This document shows positions 22,530 to 33,981 of a stretch of 64,000 bases of DNA, piece after piece. Within the stretch, counting starts at the first letter, position 1, and each line of letters starts with the position of its first letter. Under the pieces are notes generated by a model. It did not search any database, was not told where the DNA came from, and saw nothing but the letters and a program-made list of their open reading frames with translations. Source of the DNA: Bos javanicus. Taxonomy: Eukaryota; Chordata; Mammalia; Artiodactyla; Bovidae. The translations under genes were made by a program, and so were the position numbers. The stretch covers positions 60,341,614-60,405,613 of the forward strand of contig NC_083882.1 in assembly GCF_032452875.1 (NCBI RefSeq), in the 5' to 3' direction.

Positions 22530-22808
22530 TTTATTTATGTATTTATGTTTTATAGGTGATCTGGGTCTTCGTGGCTGCTGGAGGACTTTTTCTACTTGCA
22601 TCAAGTGAGAGCCGCTCTTTGGTGTGTGGGCTTCTCATTGCACTGGCTTCTCGTGTTGCTGAGCATGGAGTCTAGGCACATGGGCTTTAGTAGTTGTGGC
22701 ATGGGCTTAGTTGCTTGGTGGCATGTGGGATCTTCCCAGGGCAGGGACCCAACCCATGTCCCCTGCATTAGCAGAATGATTCTTAACCACATATTCAGAC
22801 CGTCAGAG
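22530..22808 (-). mobile_element. CHR-2-type SINE, antisense
   Basis: T-rich tail remnant at the left, body 'GGCTTCTCATTGCACTGGCT' and 'GTTGCTGAGCATGGAGTCTA', head remnant 'CCTGCATTAGCAGAATGATT' at the right. AT-rich sequence from 22455 may be an expanded tail. Confidence 0.82.
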
Positions 22809-23087
22809 AAGACCTCCATAGATATTTTAAATTGAATAAATCAATGAACTATGAACAAGATGGGAGTTTTAAGATTGAAAAAAAATAGCTGTTGCCTGAG
22901 AAGCAGGATCATTGTATTGATCTTTGGTCTTTGAATGCAGCCATTGACAATAACTTGTTTTCCTAGAGAAACCCTCTTATCACAAGAAAGTACCATTTTC
23001 TGTGCTGAGTATGCTCTCTCTCAGTAACCATTCAACAACAAAATCAGACTATATAGAATCTCTTAACAATGAAAAGCAGTATTTGAG
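22809..23087. other. Short unassigned gap
   Basis: Nothing recognised. Confidence 0.5.
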
Positions 23088-23155
23088 TAGGTTCCCTGGG
23101 CTAAGCTCTGGGCTAAACACTGCATATTAACTCTTAGAAAACCCCTATGACTAGG
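23088..23155 (-). mobile_element. MIR fragment, antisense
   Basis: GGCTAAACACTGCATATTAA then ACCCCTATGACTAGGT, the 3' portion of MIR in reverse. Confidence 0.65.
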
Positions 23156-23157
23156 TT

Positions 23158-23370
23158 GGGCTTCCTAGGTGGCTCTAGTGGTAAAGAATCCACCTGTCAA
23201 TGCAGGAGATTTAAGAGATGCAAGTTTGATCCCTGGATTGGGAAGATCCCCTGGAGGAGGGCGTGGCGACCCATTCCAGTATTCTTGCCTGGAGAATCCC
23301 ATGGACAGAGGAGCCTGGAGGGCTGCAGTCCACAGGGTCGCAAAGTGTCAGATACAACTAAAGAGACCCT
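23158..23370 (+). mobile_element. Bov-tA SINE
   Basis: Complete: GGGCTTCCTAGGTGGCTCTA, the 'GGAGATTTAAGAGATGC' insertion typical of the longer subfamily, GATCCCTGG, tail AAAGTGTCAGATACAACTAA. Confidence 0.92.
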
Positions 23371-23387
23371 GCTAGCAGTGACTATAT

Positions 23388-23545
23388 TGGGTCCACTTAA
23401 ATATTCCAGGATAACCTCCCCATCACAGACCCTAACTTAATCGCATCTGCAAAGTCTCTTTTGTCATATAAAGTAACTTTCACAGGTTCTATGAATCATG
23501 TTGTGGATCTATTATGGGGGTTATTATTTATCTCCCACACTCTCC
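23388..23545 (-). mobile_element. MLT1-type LTR fragment, antisense
   Basis: AATATTCCAGGATAACCTCC, TAACTTAATCGCATCTGCAA and TTCACAGGTTC follow the reverse MLT1 (MaLR) LTR order. Confidence 0.65.
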
Positions 23546-23737
23546 TTGCTAGTTAGTGATCATTCACTACCTATTTGACTTGTCTCCACACACCAGTCTC
23601 TCTCCATATGCAATCCAATCTAAGGCTTCAGCAAAATTACAAATGCAGACATCATGGACTGTTAACATCACAAGACATAGGTGCTAAAATGCTTATGGTT
23701 GACTACATACTGATAATAAAGATGCCTGCAAGGTATT

Positions 23738-23926
23738 TAGGACTGTTTAAGCCTGCTGCTGCTGCTGCTGCTGCTGCTAAGTCGTTTCAGTCGTGTCCGA
23801 CTCTGTGCGACCCCATAGACGGCAGCCCACCAGGCTCCCCTGTCCCTGGGATTCTCCAGGCAAGTACACTGGAGTGGGTTGCCATTTCCTTCTCCAATGC
23901 ATAAAAGTGAAAAGTGAAAGTGAAGT
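23738..23926 (-). mobile_element. BOV-A2 SINE, right monomer only, antisense
   Basis: Contains one monomer and the linker (GAAAAGTGAAAGTGAAGT), then stops. 12-bp duplication CTGCAAGGTATT at 23726-23737 and 23927-23938 shows 5' truncation at integration. The first about 15 bp and the (CTG)n run form its 3' tail. Confidence 0.92.
23753..23778. repeat. (CTG)n microsatellite at SINE tail
   Basis: About 8.7 uninterrupted CTG units derived from the BOV-A2 GCA tail; likely polymorphic. Confidence 0.95.
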
Positions 23927-23938
23927 CTGCAAGGTATT

Positions 23939-25130
23939 CAATACAGATATCTAAGACCAAGTCCTAATGCATTCCCTTTCTACCTCTTATTTGCTGCAGT
24001 CTGGGATTTCTATTTAATAATCCCCTTGATATGCTTTGGATGATTTTTATTTATATAAAAGAGGAGAATAGTTTTTACAAGGTTCAAAAACCCTTGCCTA
24101 GTTCAGATAGACCTAAATGAATTAACTTGAAAGTGAGTTGATGCTGGGTTTTATTAAACCCAGCTCCTAGATGCTAAAGAAAATGAACAATGATATTGGC
24201 AAGCAGTAAAATACCTTGTGAAGTGCTCAATAGCTTCTAAAAATAAATTTGCAATTCACTTAGAATTGCAAACAGTACAATATAAACAGTACAGAGCAGG
24301 ACTTGAATACATTAGCGGGGCTATAAAATGATGCCTTTCCTTCCCTTCCCTTCTGACCTCTCAATTACAAAAGCTTCTCCAAAGAGGGTGTGTGCCAGAG
24401 CCTGAGCCCCAAATTGCTGCTCTCAGCATGTCTGGCAACACAACTTTCACTTCATCCTATCCCTAGAGGCAGAGCAACTTTCTAAGTCCAAAGTGGTTCT
24501 TCTCTAAGAGAAATAGTTCACGCGTAGGACCATCTGCAATCAGGTCAACCTGGTTCTTACGGCACATTTTTAAAAGCCACTATAACTGAGAGTTTCAATT
24601 CATGTTTCTTTTGTAAAGAGATGAAGATATAGGGTATCATTAGGAAAAATGGTCATTTTGCGATAAAGCAGCATTTTCCAAACCATTTTTTGGCAGAATG
24701 AGATCACTTAGTAAAAAACAAAAACAAAAAACAGTTTTGTTTCCAAGCATTGTTGAGAAATGCTTTATTCTCTGTTCCCCTTCAGGAGAGTGAAATAGCA
24801 GGATAGGATAGTGAAGGCTCTGAGAAGTCCTGCAATAAGGAGATAACCTTCATTTTGTTTAACCCAGAAGCTTTGATCATTGACTCCATCACCTGCATAT
24901 TGCCTATTCCCGTCCTGTAGAAGGAGGCTCTGTGGTGCATACTATGTGAAACATTGCTCTGAAGTGTTCTTGTAGGTGAGGTGGCTTGAGTATCCCAGGA
25001 GTGGTGATGAAAACCCAATGGTTCTTTCTAAAATAGATGACAAATTCTAAAAATTCAGAAACAAGAAGAATTTTAAGAATAGAGAAAAATTATCTCAGAT
25101 AAGATTCTTTCCTTTGGAAGATAATTGTTT
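23939..25130. other. Mostly single-copy DNA
   Basis: About 1.2 kb. The part from 24660 to 25000 has the look of a very old transposon but no family could be named. The 78-codon antisense ORF at 24782-25018 lies in it and is not supported as a gene. Confidence 0.5.
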
Positions 25131-25663
25131 TATTTTCTTGGGCTCCAAAATCACTGCAGTGACTGCAGCTATGAAATTAAAAGATGCTTGCTCCTTGGAA
25201 GAAAAGTTATAACAGACTTAGACAGCATATTAAAAAGCAGAGACATCACTTTCCCAACAAAGATCCATATAGTCAAAGCTATGGTTTTCCAGTAGTCATG
25301 TGTGGATGTGAGAGTTGGACCATAAACAGGACTGAGTGCCGAAGAACTGATACCTTTGAATTATGGCGCTAGAACAGACTCATGAGAGTAACTTGGACTG
25401 CAAGATCAAATCAGTCAGTCAGAAAGGAAGTCAACACTGAATACTCATTGGAAGGACTGATGCTAAAGCTGAAACTCCAATACTTTGGCCACCTGATGTG
25501 AAGGGGCAACAGAGGATAAGATGGTTGGATGGTATCATTGACTCAATGAACATGAGTTTGAGCAAAGTCTGGGAGATGGTGAAGGACAGGGAAGCCTGGT
25601 GTGCTGTAGTCCATGGGATTCCAAAGAGTTGGACAGGACTTAGCGACTGAATAACAACAACAG
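25131..25663 (+). mobile_element. BovB LINE 3' fragment
   Basis: From TTCTTGGGCTCCAAAATCAC to GGACTTAGCGACTGAATAAC, ending in an ACAACAACA tail (older 3' type, without ACTGA repeats). Several deletions; no reading frame. Confidence 0.92.
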
Positions 25664-26056
25664 TTTGCTTTACAATGTTGTGCTGGTTTCCGCTCTACAA
25701 CCACATGAATCAGCTGCTGTTGCTGCTGCTAAGTCACTTCAGTCGTGTCTGACTCTGTGTGACCTCATAGATGGCAGCCACCAGGCTCCCCAATCCGTGG
25801 GATTCTCCAGGCAAGAACACTGGAGTGGGTTGCCATTTCCTTCTCCAATGCAGGAAAGTAAAAAGTGAAAGTGAAGTCACTCAGTCGTGTCCGACTCTTT
25901 GCGACCCCATGGACTGCAGCCTACCAGGCTCCTCCATCCATGGGATTTTCCAGGCAAGAGTACTAGAGTAGGGTGCCATTGCCTTCTCCGACATGAATCA
26001 GCTATATGTATACATGTATGCCCTCCCTCTTGAGCCTCTCCCCTACCCCTGACCCA
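25664..26056 (-). mobile_element. Ruminant L1 3' UTR fragment, antisense
   Basis: TTTGCTTTACAATGTTGTGC, TTTCCGCTCTACAA and, after the SINE, CATGAATCAGCTATATGTAT and CTTGAGCCTCTCCCCTACCC. The same phrases recur at 56700-56830. Interrupted by BOV-A2. Confidence 0.78.
25716..25990 (-). mobile_element. BOV-A2 SINE, full dimer, antisense
   Basis: GCTGCTAAGTCACTTCAG head side through ATTGCCTTCTCC. Perfect 13-bp duplication ACATGAATCAGCT at 25703-25715 and 25991-26003 within the L1 fragment. Confidence 0.96.
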
Positions 26057-26335
26057 CATCCTCAGATAAGATTCTTAATGAGTAGCTTAGATGCTCCTTG
26101 AAGGCAAAGTAGTATTTCTCTGCCAATTTTTAAAATTCCTAAAATATATACTCTAACTCTGTTTAATCATAGGCTTGGTGTTTATATCAAAACTCCTCAC
26201 ATGTGCCATTTTACAAGGATTCCAAATTGTACCCAGCATGGGATCTCTGGTATCTGCTGACTGGATTTGATATTTGGTAGAAAGCTGGACATCCTCTGTG
26301 AAAATTATACTTTATAAAGACTAAAAGGATAGTCT
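26057..26335. other. Short unassigned gap
   Basis: Nothing recognised. Confidence 0.5.
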
Positions 26336-26530
26336 CTGAAATCAGACTCCTTGGATTTCATTTCTAGTTCTTCCAGTTATTGCTAATATGGCCTTAGATA
26401 AGTCATCTAACTTGTTCATGCCTACAACCTTCTTATTTATAGAGTGGGAACAGTAATAGATTATGTGGCTTAAAAAGATGGGGAAAATGTATGCCTGAAA
26501 TACTGGGAGTACTCAACAAAGGTTAACATA
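26336..26530 (+). mobile_element. MIR SINE
   Basis: Sense order: AATCAGACTCCTTGGATTTC (B-box side), TTATTGCTAATATGGCCTTA, GATAAGTCATCTAACTTG, TTATTTATAGAGTGGGAACA, ending ATACTGGGAGTACTCAACAA. Confidence 0.75.
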
Positions 26531-27024
26531 CTCTTTGCCCACTCAAGTTGGGTCCCTGCCCTAAACCTCGTGTAGAGACCTCAGACTGTCCCACCTTTAA
26601 CAATGTTTTCCCTTTTCACAGGTCAGAGCTGGTCCCCTTTCACAGAGCTAAGGGGAAATGCCCATCAGAAGCTTACGTCCCTCAACTCTTAAACCACATT
26701 CTAGATATCTGGAAACTCAAAATTCCTTCTCCAAATGAAGTGATTGATAAAGTGTGTTTCCTGGAATACTAGTCTCATGAAATACTCTTTAAAGGATCTC
26801 CATGGCCAGAGAAATTTAGGAAACACTGTGAACTGTATCTACTTTCTCAGAATGTGAACCATATTCTATAAATAAGCTAGATTAACTTTATTGAATCCAA
26901 TTTCCCTCTTTACTTAAATATAAAAATTCCTTTCCCTTCCCTCTATGCCAGTAGTAATGATAAATACCCAGTGAAACTAAGTGCAGAAAGTACTTTGGAA
27001 AAGGATCGTATGTGCAATGAATAC
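26531..27024. other. Single-copy stretch
   Basis: About 0.5 kb. A 74-codon ORF at 26548-26772 has no family, and its bases show no supporting signal. Confidence 0.5.
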
Positions 27025-27118
27025 AGAGTTTGGAGTTTGACCAATTTTGATTGAATTTTTGGCTGTGCTAATTGCTAACTGCTTGACTTTATATGGGTTA
27101 CTTAACCTTCTGAGTTTT
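27025..27118 (+). mobile_element. MIR fragment
   Basis: GTTTGACCAATTTTGATTGA, GCTAATTGCTAACTGCTTGA, TGGGTTACTTAACCTTCTGA: sense MIR core, diverged. Confidence 0.65.
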
Positions 27119-27226
27119 TAGTTTTTGTTGGAGTCTGTGAGACAGCTCATGGTAAATAGTATTCTTTTTTTCCTGCCTAGGTTTTGAAGGAGTCAAAAAA
27201 TAATTAACTATAATATGGAAGCCATG

Positions 27227-27292
27227 GGCTTCCCAGTTGGCACATGTGGTGAAGAATCTGCTTGCCCACGCAGGAGATGTAAGAGAGAGATG
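27227..27292 (+). mobile_element. Bov-tA head half
   Basis: GGGCTTCCCAGTTGGCACAT to GGAGATGTAAGAGAGAGATG, i.e. the tRNA-like half only. It is followed at once by the 3' half in the opposite orientation. Confidence 0.85.
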
Positions 27293-27383
27293 CGCATGCT
27301 CAGTCACTCAGCTGTGTCTGACTCTTTGCAATCCCATGGACTGTAGCCCTCTAGGCTCCGCTGTCCATGGAATTGTCCAGGCA
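27293..27383 (-). mobile_element. Bov-tA tail half, inverted
   Basis: GCTCAGTCACTCAGCTGTGT to GGAATTGTCCAGGC, the antisense 3' half of Bov-tA, abutting the head half above. Confidence 0.85.
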
Positions 27384-27389
27384 TGTTAT

Positions 27390-28600
27390 TAGCTTTATTT
27401 GTGATAGCCCCCAGATAGAGACATACCAAGATCTCCTTCTATAGGTGAATTGGTAAACAGATTGTGGTATATCCATACAATGGAATACTATTCAGTGATA
27501 ATAAGAAATCAACTAATATGCCACAAAAACACAAGGAGGAACCTTAAGTGTATATTAAGTGAAAAATGCCAGTCTCCAAGGGGTACATCTTTTAAGATTC
27601 CAACTATATGGCATTTTGAAAGAAATATGGCATTTTTACTATAGTTAAAATAAAAAGATTCATTGTTATCAAGAGTTTCAATTAGAGGAAGGAGAAGGAT
27701 GAATAGGTGAACTGCAGGAGATCAGTAGGGTGAAACGATTCTGCATGATACTGTAATGGTAGACATGTACATTTGTTAAAATCTATAAAACTGTATATTG
27801 CAAGAGTAAACCACCCTAGATAGCATATTGAAAAGCAGAGATATTACTTTGCTAACAAAGATCCATCTAGTCAAGGCTACGGTTTTTCCAGTGGTCATGT
27901 ATGGATGTGAGAGTTGGACTGTGAAGAAGGCTGAGCACTGAAGAATTGATGCTTTTGAACTGTGGTATTGGAGAAGACTCTTGAGAGTCCCTTGGACTGC
28001 AAGGAGATCCAACCAGTCCATTCTGAAGGAGATCAGTCCTGGGATTTCTTTGGAAGGAATGATGCTAAAGCGGAAACTCCAGTACCTTGGCCACCTCATG
28101 CGAAGAGTTGACTCATTGGAAAAGACCCTGATGCTGGGAGGGATTGGGGGCAGGAGGAGAAGGGGACGACAGAGGATAAGATGGCTGGATGGCACCACTG
28201 ACTCGATGGACGTGAGTCTGAATGAACTCCGGGAGTTGGTGATGGACAGGGAGGCCTGGCGTGCTGCGATTCATGGGGTCGCAAAGAGTCAGATATGACT
28301 GAGCGACTGAATTGAACTGAACTGAAACTTTAATGCAAATTATAGGTTTTAATGTGTTGGTACTGGTCCATTAACTATAACTAATGTAATAAGATAATAA
28401 TATAGTAATAAGATAATAATATAATAACAAGGGAATCTGTTTGTGAGTGTAGGAAGGAGGTGGGAAATGGAGGTAGGGTGAATATATGAAACTGTACTAT
28501 CTGTTCAGTTTTTCCATAAATCTAAAATTATACTGAAATATAATCTATTAAGTATCACAGTGAAGATAAATACTATTTAAAAAATAAAAATGAAGACTTC
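27390..28600 (+). mobile_element. Old L1 (ORF2 end and 3' UTR), split by BovB
   Basis: Encodes the degenerate end of ORF2 (GTGGTATATCCATACAATGG; residues WYIHTMEYYSV at 27450 onward), then the 3' UTR phrases TGATACTGTAATGGTAGACA and CATTTGTTAAAATCTATAAA. Resumes at 28327 after BovB and ends in ATAAAATT-type text near 28580. An (AATAAGAT)-like low-complexity block lies at 28387-28430. Confidence 0.78.
27811..28326 (+). mobile_element. BovB LINE 3' end, 5'-truncated
   Basis: From CCTAGATAGCATATTGAAAA to TGACTGAGCGACTGAATTGA with ACTGA tail repeats. Part of the C-terminal coding frame is open (27981-28298: VPWTARRSNQSILKEISPG). Very close to the same region at 44338-44849. Flanking duplication not resolved. 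Confidence 0.93.
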
Positions 28601-29059
28601 AATACTTAATTCATATGGCTATTCAAATCCAAACTCATGAGATCTCTTTGCTTGAGATCTGCTATGAGAAATAAAGAGAAAATTCCTAGTCAAGATTGAG
28701 AATGAAGTGTTAGAATCAATACCGAAAGGAGTTGACATGTGCTGATAACAGAGCAGGGATGTTATGGAATCAAATAGACAGTGTGTTAATGACCTAAGAA
28801 ACTGGGTTCATCCTCATCTGTTTGGGAGAGAAATGTACTTTGATGAGCAGATCTCAGAAAGTGGAGGAAAATTCAGAAACCAGGTTTGTATCCAGTTGCA
28901 TTAGTTTATCTTCAAGATATCAAATCATCAAGCTTGCTTTTTAAACAACCAGCTGTGTGTTGTACTGATTCTTATCAAAAAAGGCTAAGCATTGAGGGAC
29001 TATGAAACCATACAAAAGCCATCCACCAATCCTCCTAAGAGAAGGCATTAAAAGCCAAT
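28601..29059. other. Single-copy stretch
   Basis: About 0.46 kb; nothing recognised. Confidence 0.5.
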
Positions 29060-29660
29060 TGCACTAGCTTTCTATTACTGAGTATCAAATTACCACAAAT
29101 TTAGAAGCATGAAACCACACCCATTTAACAGCACTACAGTTTTATAGGTCAGAGTCTGGTGAGCTCAGCTTATTTTGCTGCTTCAAGTCTTACAAAGTCA
29201 AGATCAAGATGCCTGCAGGGCTCTGTTTCTTTCTGGATCCCCAATCTACTTCCATAATCATTTAAGTTGTTGGCAGGATTCACTCTATGCAGTTGCATGA
29301 TTGAAGTCCTTATTTCCTTGCTGGCTGTCATCTCAGGGTCATTCTTATCTTCTGGAAGCTGTCTGCCTTCTTTGGCTTCAGGTCCCTTTGTCTTTAAAGG
29401 CAGCAGTGGTGGGTGAAGTCCCTGTCATGTTTTGGATCTATAGTTCTCCTAGCCTTTAATCTCTCTCTCACTGATTTTCTGCCCCCTTTTCCACTTTTAA
29501 AATCTTCTTTGTTTATATTAGACCCAACTGGAAAACAGAGCACAACCTCCCTCTTTTAGGGTTACCTGATCAGCAATCTGAAAATTCCTTTTGACATGTA
29601 ATAAAATATATTCATAGACTTATCAGGGGGCTCACTGTTATGGGGGCCAAAGTTCTGCCA
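29060..29660 (-). mobile_element. Ancient LTR-like (MLT1/MaLR-like) element, antisense
   Basis: Begins AGCTTTCTATTACTGAGTAT, CAAATTACCACAAATTTAGA, then AAGATCAAGATGCCTGCAGG, TTGTTGGCAGGATTCACTC and ends near CTGTTATGGGGGCC. This order resembles reverse MLT1-type LTRs. The exact subfamily is not claimed. Confidence 0.6.
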
Positions 29661-30527
29661 ATGACACCAATCTCACTTGATATTTGAAACATATATCTGG
29701 ACCATATGTACACACTGCTTATACTCTAATACATATAAATGAATAGAAACTTATAAAGAAACAGCACCAGAGTATAAACTCAGTTGTCTGCAAACAAGGA
29801 ATACAAAAACTGTCCACTAGAATTAAGGGAAGTTAAGAAAGTTAATATAGAGAAATAGCATGGATGATCCGCTATGTGATCTGGGACATAACATACTAAT
29901 TGTTGATACTTGTTCTTCTCATTTCTGATGAGAGTTTGAGATTCTAAAGTTCTTTTCCCCCGTTATCATCCTGTGATTATATTACCTCCACAATAGCCCT
30001 TTTATTGTAGGTCTCCTTTAAGAGCATTGAGTTAACATGTTTAAGGACTATTAACTAGGTACTTTCCTGTGCGGTGTCTATGCTGGGACTATGAAGGAAA
30101 TGAAGTTCTTTAGCCAGCTCTACACAGTATCAGGTTGGGGGAAAGAAAAGATAAAGAGACACAGAACTCAACAATGAAATACATAGAAGTGACCTGTTAG
30201 ATGTGAGTGATTCTGAGATAGTTACGCAAATAGCTATCTAAATCCACCGAAATCCAAAAAAGGTACTAGGGACAAAGTTTTGCAAGGACAGTTATGAACA
30301 GAGAGGATAAAACCTTATTTCACCACAGGAAGTTTCTGAATTTCTCTGGAAAGATTTGACTTTCTAAACCTTCTTTGGAAATTCACTGCATTCTTGCAGA
30401 CCCACTATGTTGATTGAACCGTCTCTTGTTGGTTTGCTTACTCAACCTACGTGTCTTACAATGAACACCATAGCAGTGGCTGCAAATCACTCATGTAGTT
30501 AGGTGGCACCTGTATCTAATTACATAT

Positions 30528-30555
30528 AAGAATATTCATTACTCTGAATATTCTT
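30528..30555. repeat. Perfect 11-bp inverted repeat, 6-nt loop
   Basis: AAGAATATTCA / TTACTC / TGAATATTCTT. The adjacent bases are also AT-rich; no T-run follows and no bacterial-type terminator meaning applies. Confidence 0.85.
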
Positions 30556-30969
30556 CTTATATTTAATTAAAACACTGAAGTCAATGTGGCTAGTAATGCT
30601 GCATGTTGTGAACTAAAACATCCCCAAATTAAGACCAACAAAGATTCTGTGATATTCAAACAGGAAATCAATACTTTTAAAAATTCCTCCCTTGTGAAAG
30701 AAAAACATTCTCATGCCATGCTTCAAAGCACCAGAAGAAGGCAGAAGATGCACATGTTTGAGAATTCTGAATTCTGTTATATAAAGTCGCCTTTAGACAG
30801 TATCTTACACTTTGCAGAACCTAAATTGTTTTAGTCTTCATTCAGATTTTTTTCATAACAAAATGATGAAAATATGTAGGTGGGTTTCAGTTTTACTGTG
30901 TAGTGATGATTCTAAATTCTGATAATTCTAGATATTGAGGAATGTTCTATATTGATATTTTAGTTAGTT

Positions 30970-30995
30970 ATTCATAACAAACATTTGTTATGAAT
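30970..30995. repeat. Perfect 12-bp inverted repeat, 2-nt centre
   Basis: ATTCATAACAAA / CA / TTTGTTATGAAT. Confidence 0.9.
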
Positions 30996-31506
30996 GGTTA
31001 ACTTTCTAAATGCTTTACCTGCAGAATTCTAAGATAGTATCCAAGATTTTTCACCTCTTTGTCTGCATACATAACCCTGTGGATTGTAACTCTGATGAAT
31101 TTTCCTATTGGGATTAAATTATGCTATATGGCATAGTTGATCTCAAGATAGGGACATTTTCTGGATAAACTTACCAAATTCCATGAGCCCTTTAAAGGTA
31201 GTAAGTTTTATCTGGCTAGTAACTAAAGGAATTCAGATTTGGAGCAGGAAAAGTATTGGATGTGCCAATACTGGTTTAAAGATGGAGGAGATTGTGCATC
31301 AAGACTTAACAGTAACCTCTAGGAGCTGAGTGCAACTCCTAGCTGATAGCCATCAAGGAGAGGGACTATAATACTACACCACAAGGAACTGAATTCTATC
31401 AGCAGGAAGAATGAGGTTGGAAGGAGATTTTTCCCCAGAACCTCCAGTTAATAACTTAGTTTGGCCTACACTTTGGTTTTAGCCTTGTGTTACGCAGAGC
31501 ACAGAG

Positions 31507-31726
31507 GGCTTCCCCGATGGCTCAGTGCTAAAGAATCCACCTGCAATGCAGGAGACGCAAGAGATGTAGGTTCGATCCTTAGGTCAGCAAGATCCCCTGG
31601 AGGAGGAAACGGCAGCCCACTCCAATATTCTTGCCCGGAAATTCCCATTGACAGAGCAGCCTGGCGGGCTATAGTTCAAAGGGTTGCAAAGAGTCAGCCA
31701 CGACTGAACAACTGAGCACTGCACCC
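31507..31726 (+). mobile_element. Bov-tA SINE
   Basis: Complete longer-subfamily copy (GGAGACGCAAGAGATGTAGG before GTTCGATCC). 8-bp duplication GCACAGAG at 31499-31506 and 31727-31734. Confidence 0.94.
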
Positions 31727-32049
31727 GCACAGAGCAGAACTTACGCCAAACCTCTGACCTACAAGGACTGTGAGGTAATAACCAAGCGTTGTTTTCACGT
31801 GTTAAATTTTTATTAATTTGTTATGCAACAACAGAAATATCAATGAATTCAATTACTTCTCACAACAACCACATGAAATAACAGCTATTATCCTTATTTT
31901 TGTTTTTCCAGATTTCTTGAGGTATAATTGACAAAAATTTAAAATACTAAAACTATATGATGATTTGATATATGTGTACATTGTGAAATGATTACAATTG
32001 AGCGAATTAGCATACCATCAGCTCATATATATATGTATATATATCACAC

Positions 32050-32281
32050 ATGCATGCGTGCTCAGTCTCTTCAGTCGTGTCCAACTCTTTGCAACCTTAT
32101 GAACTTAAGTCCACCATGCTCTTCTGTCTACGGAATTTTCCAGGCAAGGATACTGGAGTGGGCCGCCACTTCCTCCTCCAGGGGATCTTCTTAACCCAGA
32201 GATCTAAATAGCGTCTCCTGCATCTCCTGTATCTCCTGCAGTGTAGGCAGATTCTTTACCTCTAAGCCACCCACGAAGCCC
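32050..32281 (-). mobile_element. Bov-tA SINE, antisense, with local triplication
   Basis: Reverse Bov-tA from GCTCAGTCTCTTCAGTCG to CTAAGCCACCCACGAAGCCC. Internally a 9-bp unit (TCTCCTGCA/TCTCCTGTA) is repeated three times at 32213-32240. Confidence 0.9.
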
Positions 32282-32468
32282 CGATTAACATATCCGTTAC
32301 CTCACATGGTAATGGATATCATTACTGTGGATACCTTACCGTGTTTTTTTTTTTTTTTTTGTATGATAAGAATACTTAATATCTGCTTGCTTAGAAAACT
32401 TCAGGTGTACAGCAAAATATTATTAAAATTAACTGCAACTATTATACTTTACATTAGATACCCAGAAC

Positions 32469-32740
32469 TTGCTGCTGCCGCTAAGTCGCTTCAGTCATAT
32501 CCGACTCTGTGCGACCCTATAGACGGCAGCCCACCAGGCTCCCCGTCCCTGGGATTTTCCAGGCAAGAACACTGGAGTGGGTTGCCATTTCCTTCCCCAA
32601 TGCATGAAAGTGAAAAGTGAAAGTGAAGTCGCTCACTCGTTTCCGACTCTTCCAGACCCCGTGGACTGCAGCCTACCAGGCTCCTCTGTCCATGGGATCT
32701 TCCAGGCAAGAGTACTGGAGTGGGGTGCCATTGCCTTACC
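32469..32740 (-). mobile_element. BOV-A2 SINE, full dimer, antisense
   Basis: TTGCTGCTGCCGCTAAGTCG to GGGGTGCCATTGCCTTACC. Inserted in the old L1; the duplication is not clear. Confidence 0.94.
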
Positions 32741-32917
32741 TTCAAGTAAAAATTTATACCCTTTGACCAACATCTCCCTCTCAGGTGATCCTATCTTCAT
32801 AACTTATTTAATCAACTTAAGGAAGTCATTTAAGCTTACTAGCTAATAATATACCATCCACAAATTATGCTAAGAAATCTACCTTCCAGCCTTGTGGTTA
32901 GTTATAAGCTATCTTAT

Positions 32918-33128
32918 GGGCTTCCCTGGTGTCTCAGATGGTAAAGAAGCCACCCGCAATGCAGGAGACCTGGTTTCAATTCATGGATTGGGAAGAAGCC
33001 TGGAGGAGGGCATGGCAACCTACTCCAGTATTCTTGCCTGGAGATTCTCCATGGACAGAGGACCCTGGCGGGCTGTAGTCCATGGGGTCACAAAGAGTTG
33101 GAATGAGTGACTAAGCACAGCCCATCAC
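32918..33128 (+). mobile_element. Bov-tA SINE
   Basis: GGCTTCCCTGGTGTCTCAGA head to AGTTGGAATGAGTGACTAAG tail. Perfect 12-bp duplication AAGCTATCTTAT at 32906-32917 and 33129-33140. Confidence 0.95.
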
Positions 33129-33140
33129 AAGCTATCTTAT

Positions 33141-33969
33141 ATAATGATATATTTAACAAGCATCAATAATATTTCTGAAGAGTAGTAAAATGATGAAACT
33201 CATGATAAAATATTAAATGAAAATTGCATTTACAAGCATATATATGCACATAATTGCAAATGTATTATAAGTACACATGAATATGTAAATATAAACATAT
33301 ATATATTTATACAATTAGTCCACTTATGCACTGGATTAGTTTCTTGCTATTTCCTGCCCCCCAATGCCACATTAAGAAGGCTGGCCAGATTATGAAAAGA
33401 CTCCCTTCCAGCATTCTAGTAAATACTCATCCCTAAATTAAGCATAAGCGTGCAGATTGTGTCTGTAAACACTTTGGCTAATCTAAAAGTAAAAGTGATT
33501 ATCCAATTAAAACCAAGAAGTGAAGACTTAATTTAGAATATGCTCACGTCTAATGAGCAAGAGGGGAAAAAAAACACATAATATTATGGAACAGGTGTTG
33601 TGAAAGAAGGAGGAGGGATACGGATGGGAGAGATGCATTTATTTAATGAGAACCTCAGGCCTGGGAAGTACCAGACAGAAAGCAGAGTTGAGAGAATCTC
33701 ATAGCCACACTGATACTGCTTCCAGAAATCTTGGATTCTTGGTGAAGAAAGAATGTAGGGATTGCTGATGAAGAATTATGCTGCAAAGAGTGTATTGATA
33801 TATATTTTGTAAGTCTCTTTTCCTGGGAAATTTTCAGATGCCACAGACAGTCACAACTTTGTCACTTTTTTCTGCTTCTGTAAAATTGTGGTCAGTGGCC
33901 CCATTTTACCACACAAAGACAAACAGAGAGATGATTTCTGACCACAACAGATTTGAATAGCTTCAGAGT
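33141..33969. other. Single-copy stretch
   Basis: About 0.83 kb; includes a TA-rich block at 33235-33310. Nothing else recognised. Confidence 0.5.
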
Positions 33970-33981
33970 TTTGTTTCTTGG

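Larger units (their letters stand above)
29661..31498. other. Single-copy stretch with two hairpins
   Basis: About 1.8 kb, AT-rich. Two strong hairpins lie at 30528-30555 and 30970-30995. An 82-codon ORF (30586-30834) shows no motif. Confidence 0.5.
31895..32800 (-). mobile_element. Old L1 3' UTR, antisense, split by two SINEs
   Basis: TTTCTTGAGGTATAATTGAC, GATGATTTGATATATGTGTA, then after the Bov-tA GATTAACATATCCGTTACCT, and after the BOV-A2 ACCCTTTGACCAACATCTCC. The three pieces are collinear in the known L1 3' UTR. A T17 run (32344-32360) is an expanded internal T-run. Confidence 0.8.

Noticed and set aside
24660..25018. Candidate conserved exon or old DNA transposon.
   Set aside because: The 78-codon antisense ORF has no domain and I could not match a family; left as unassigned.
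30586..30834. 82-codon ORF in unique DNA.
   Set aside because: No recognisable family; expected by chance in AT-rich DNA.
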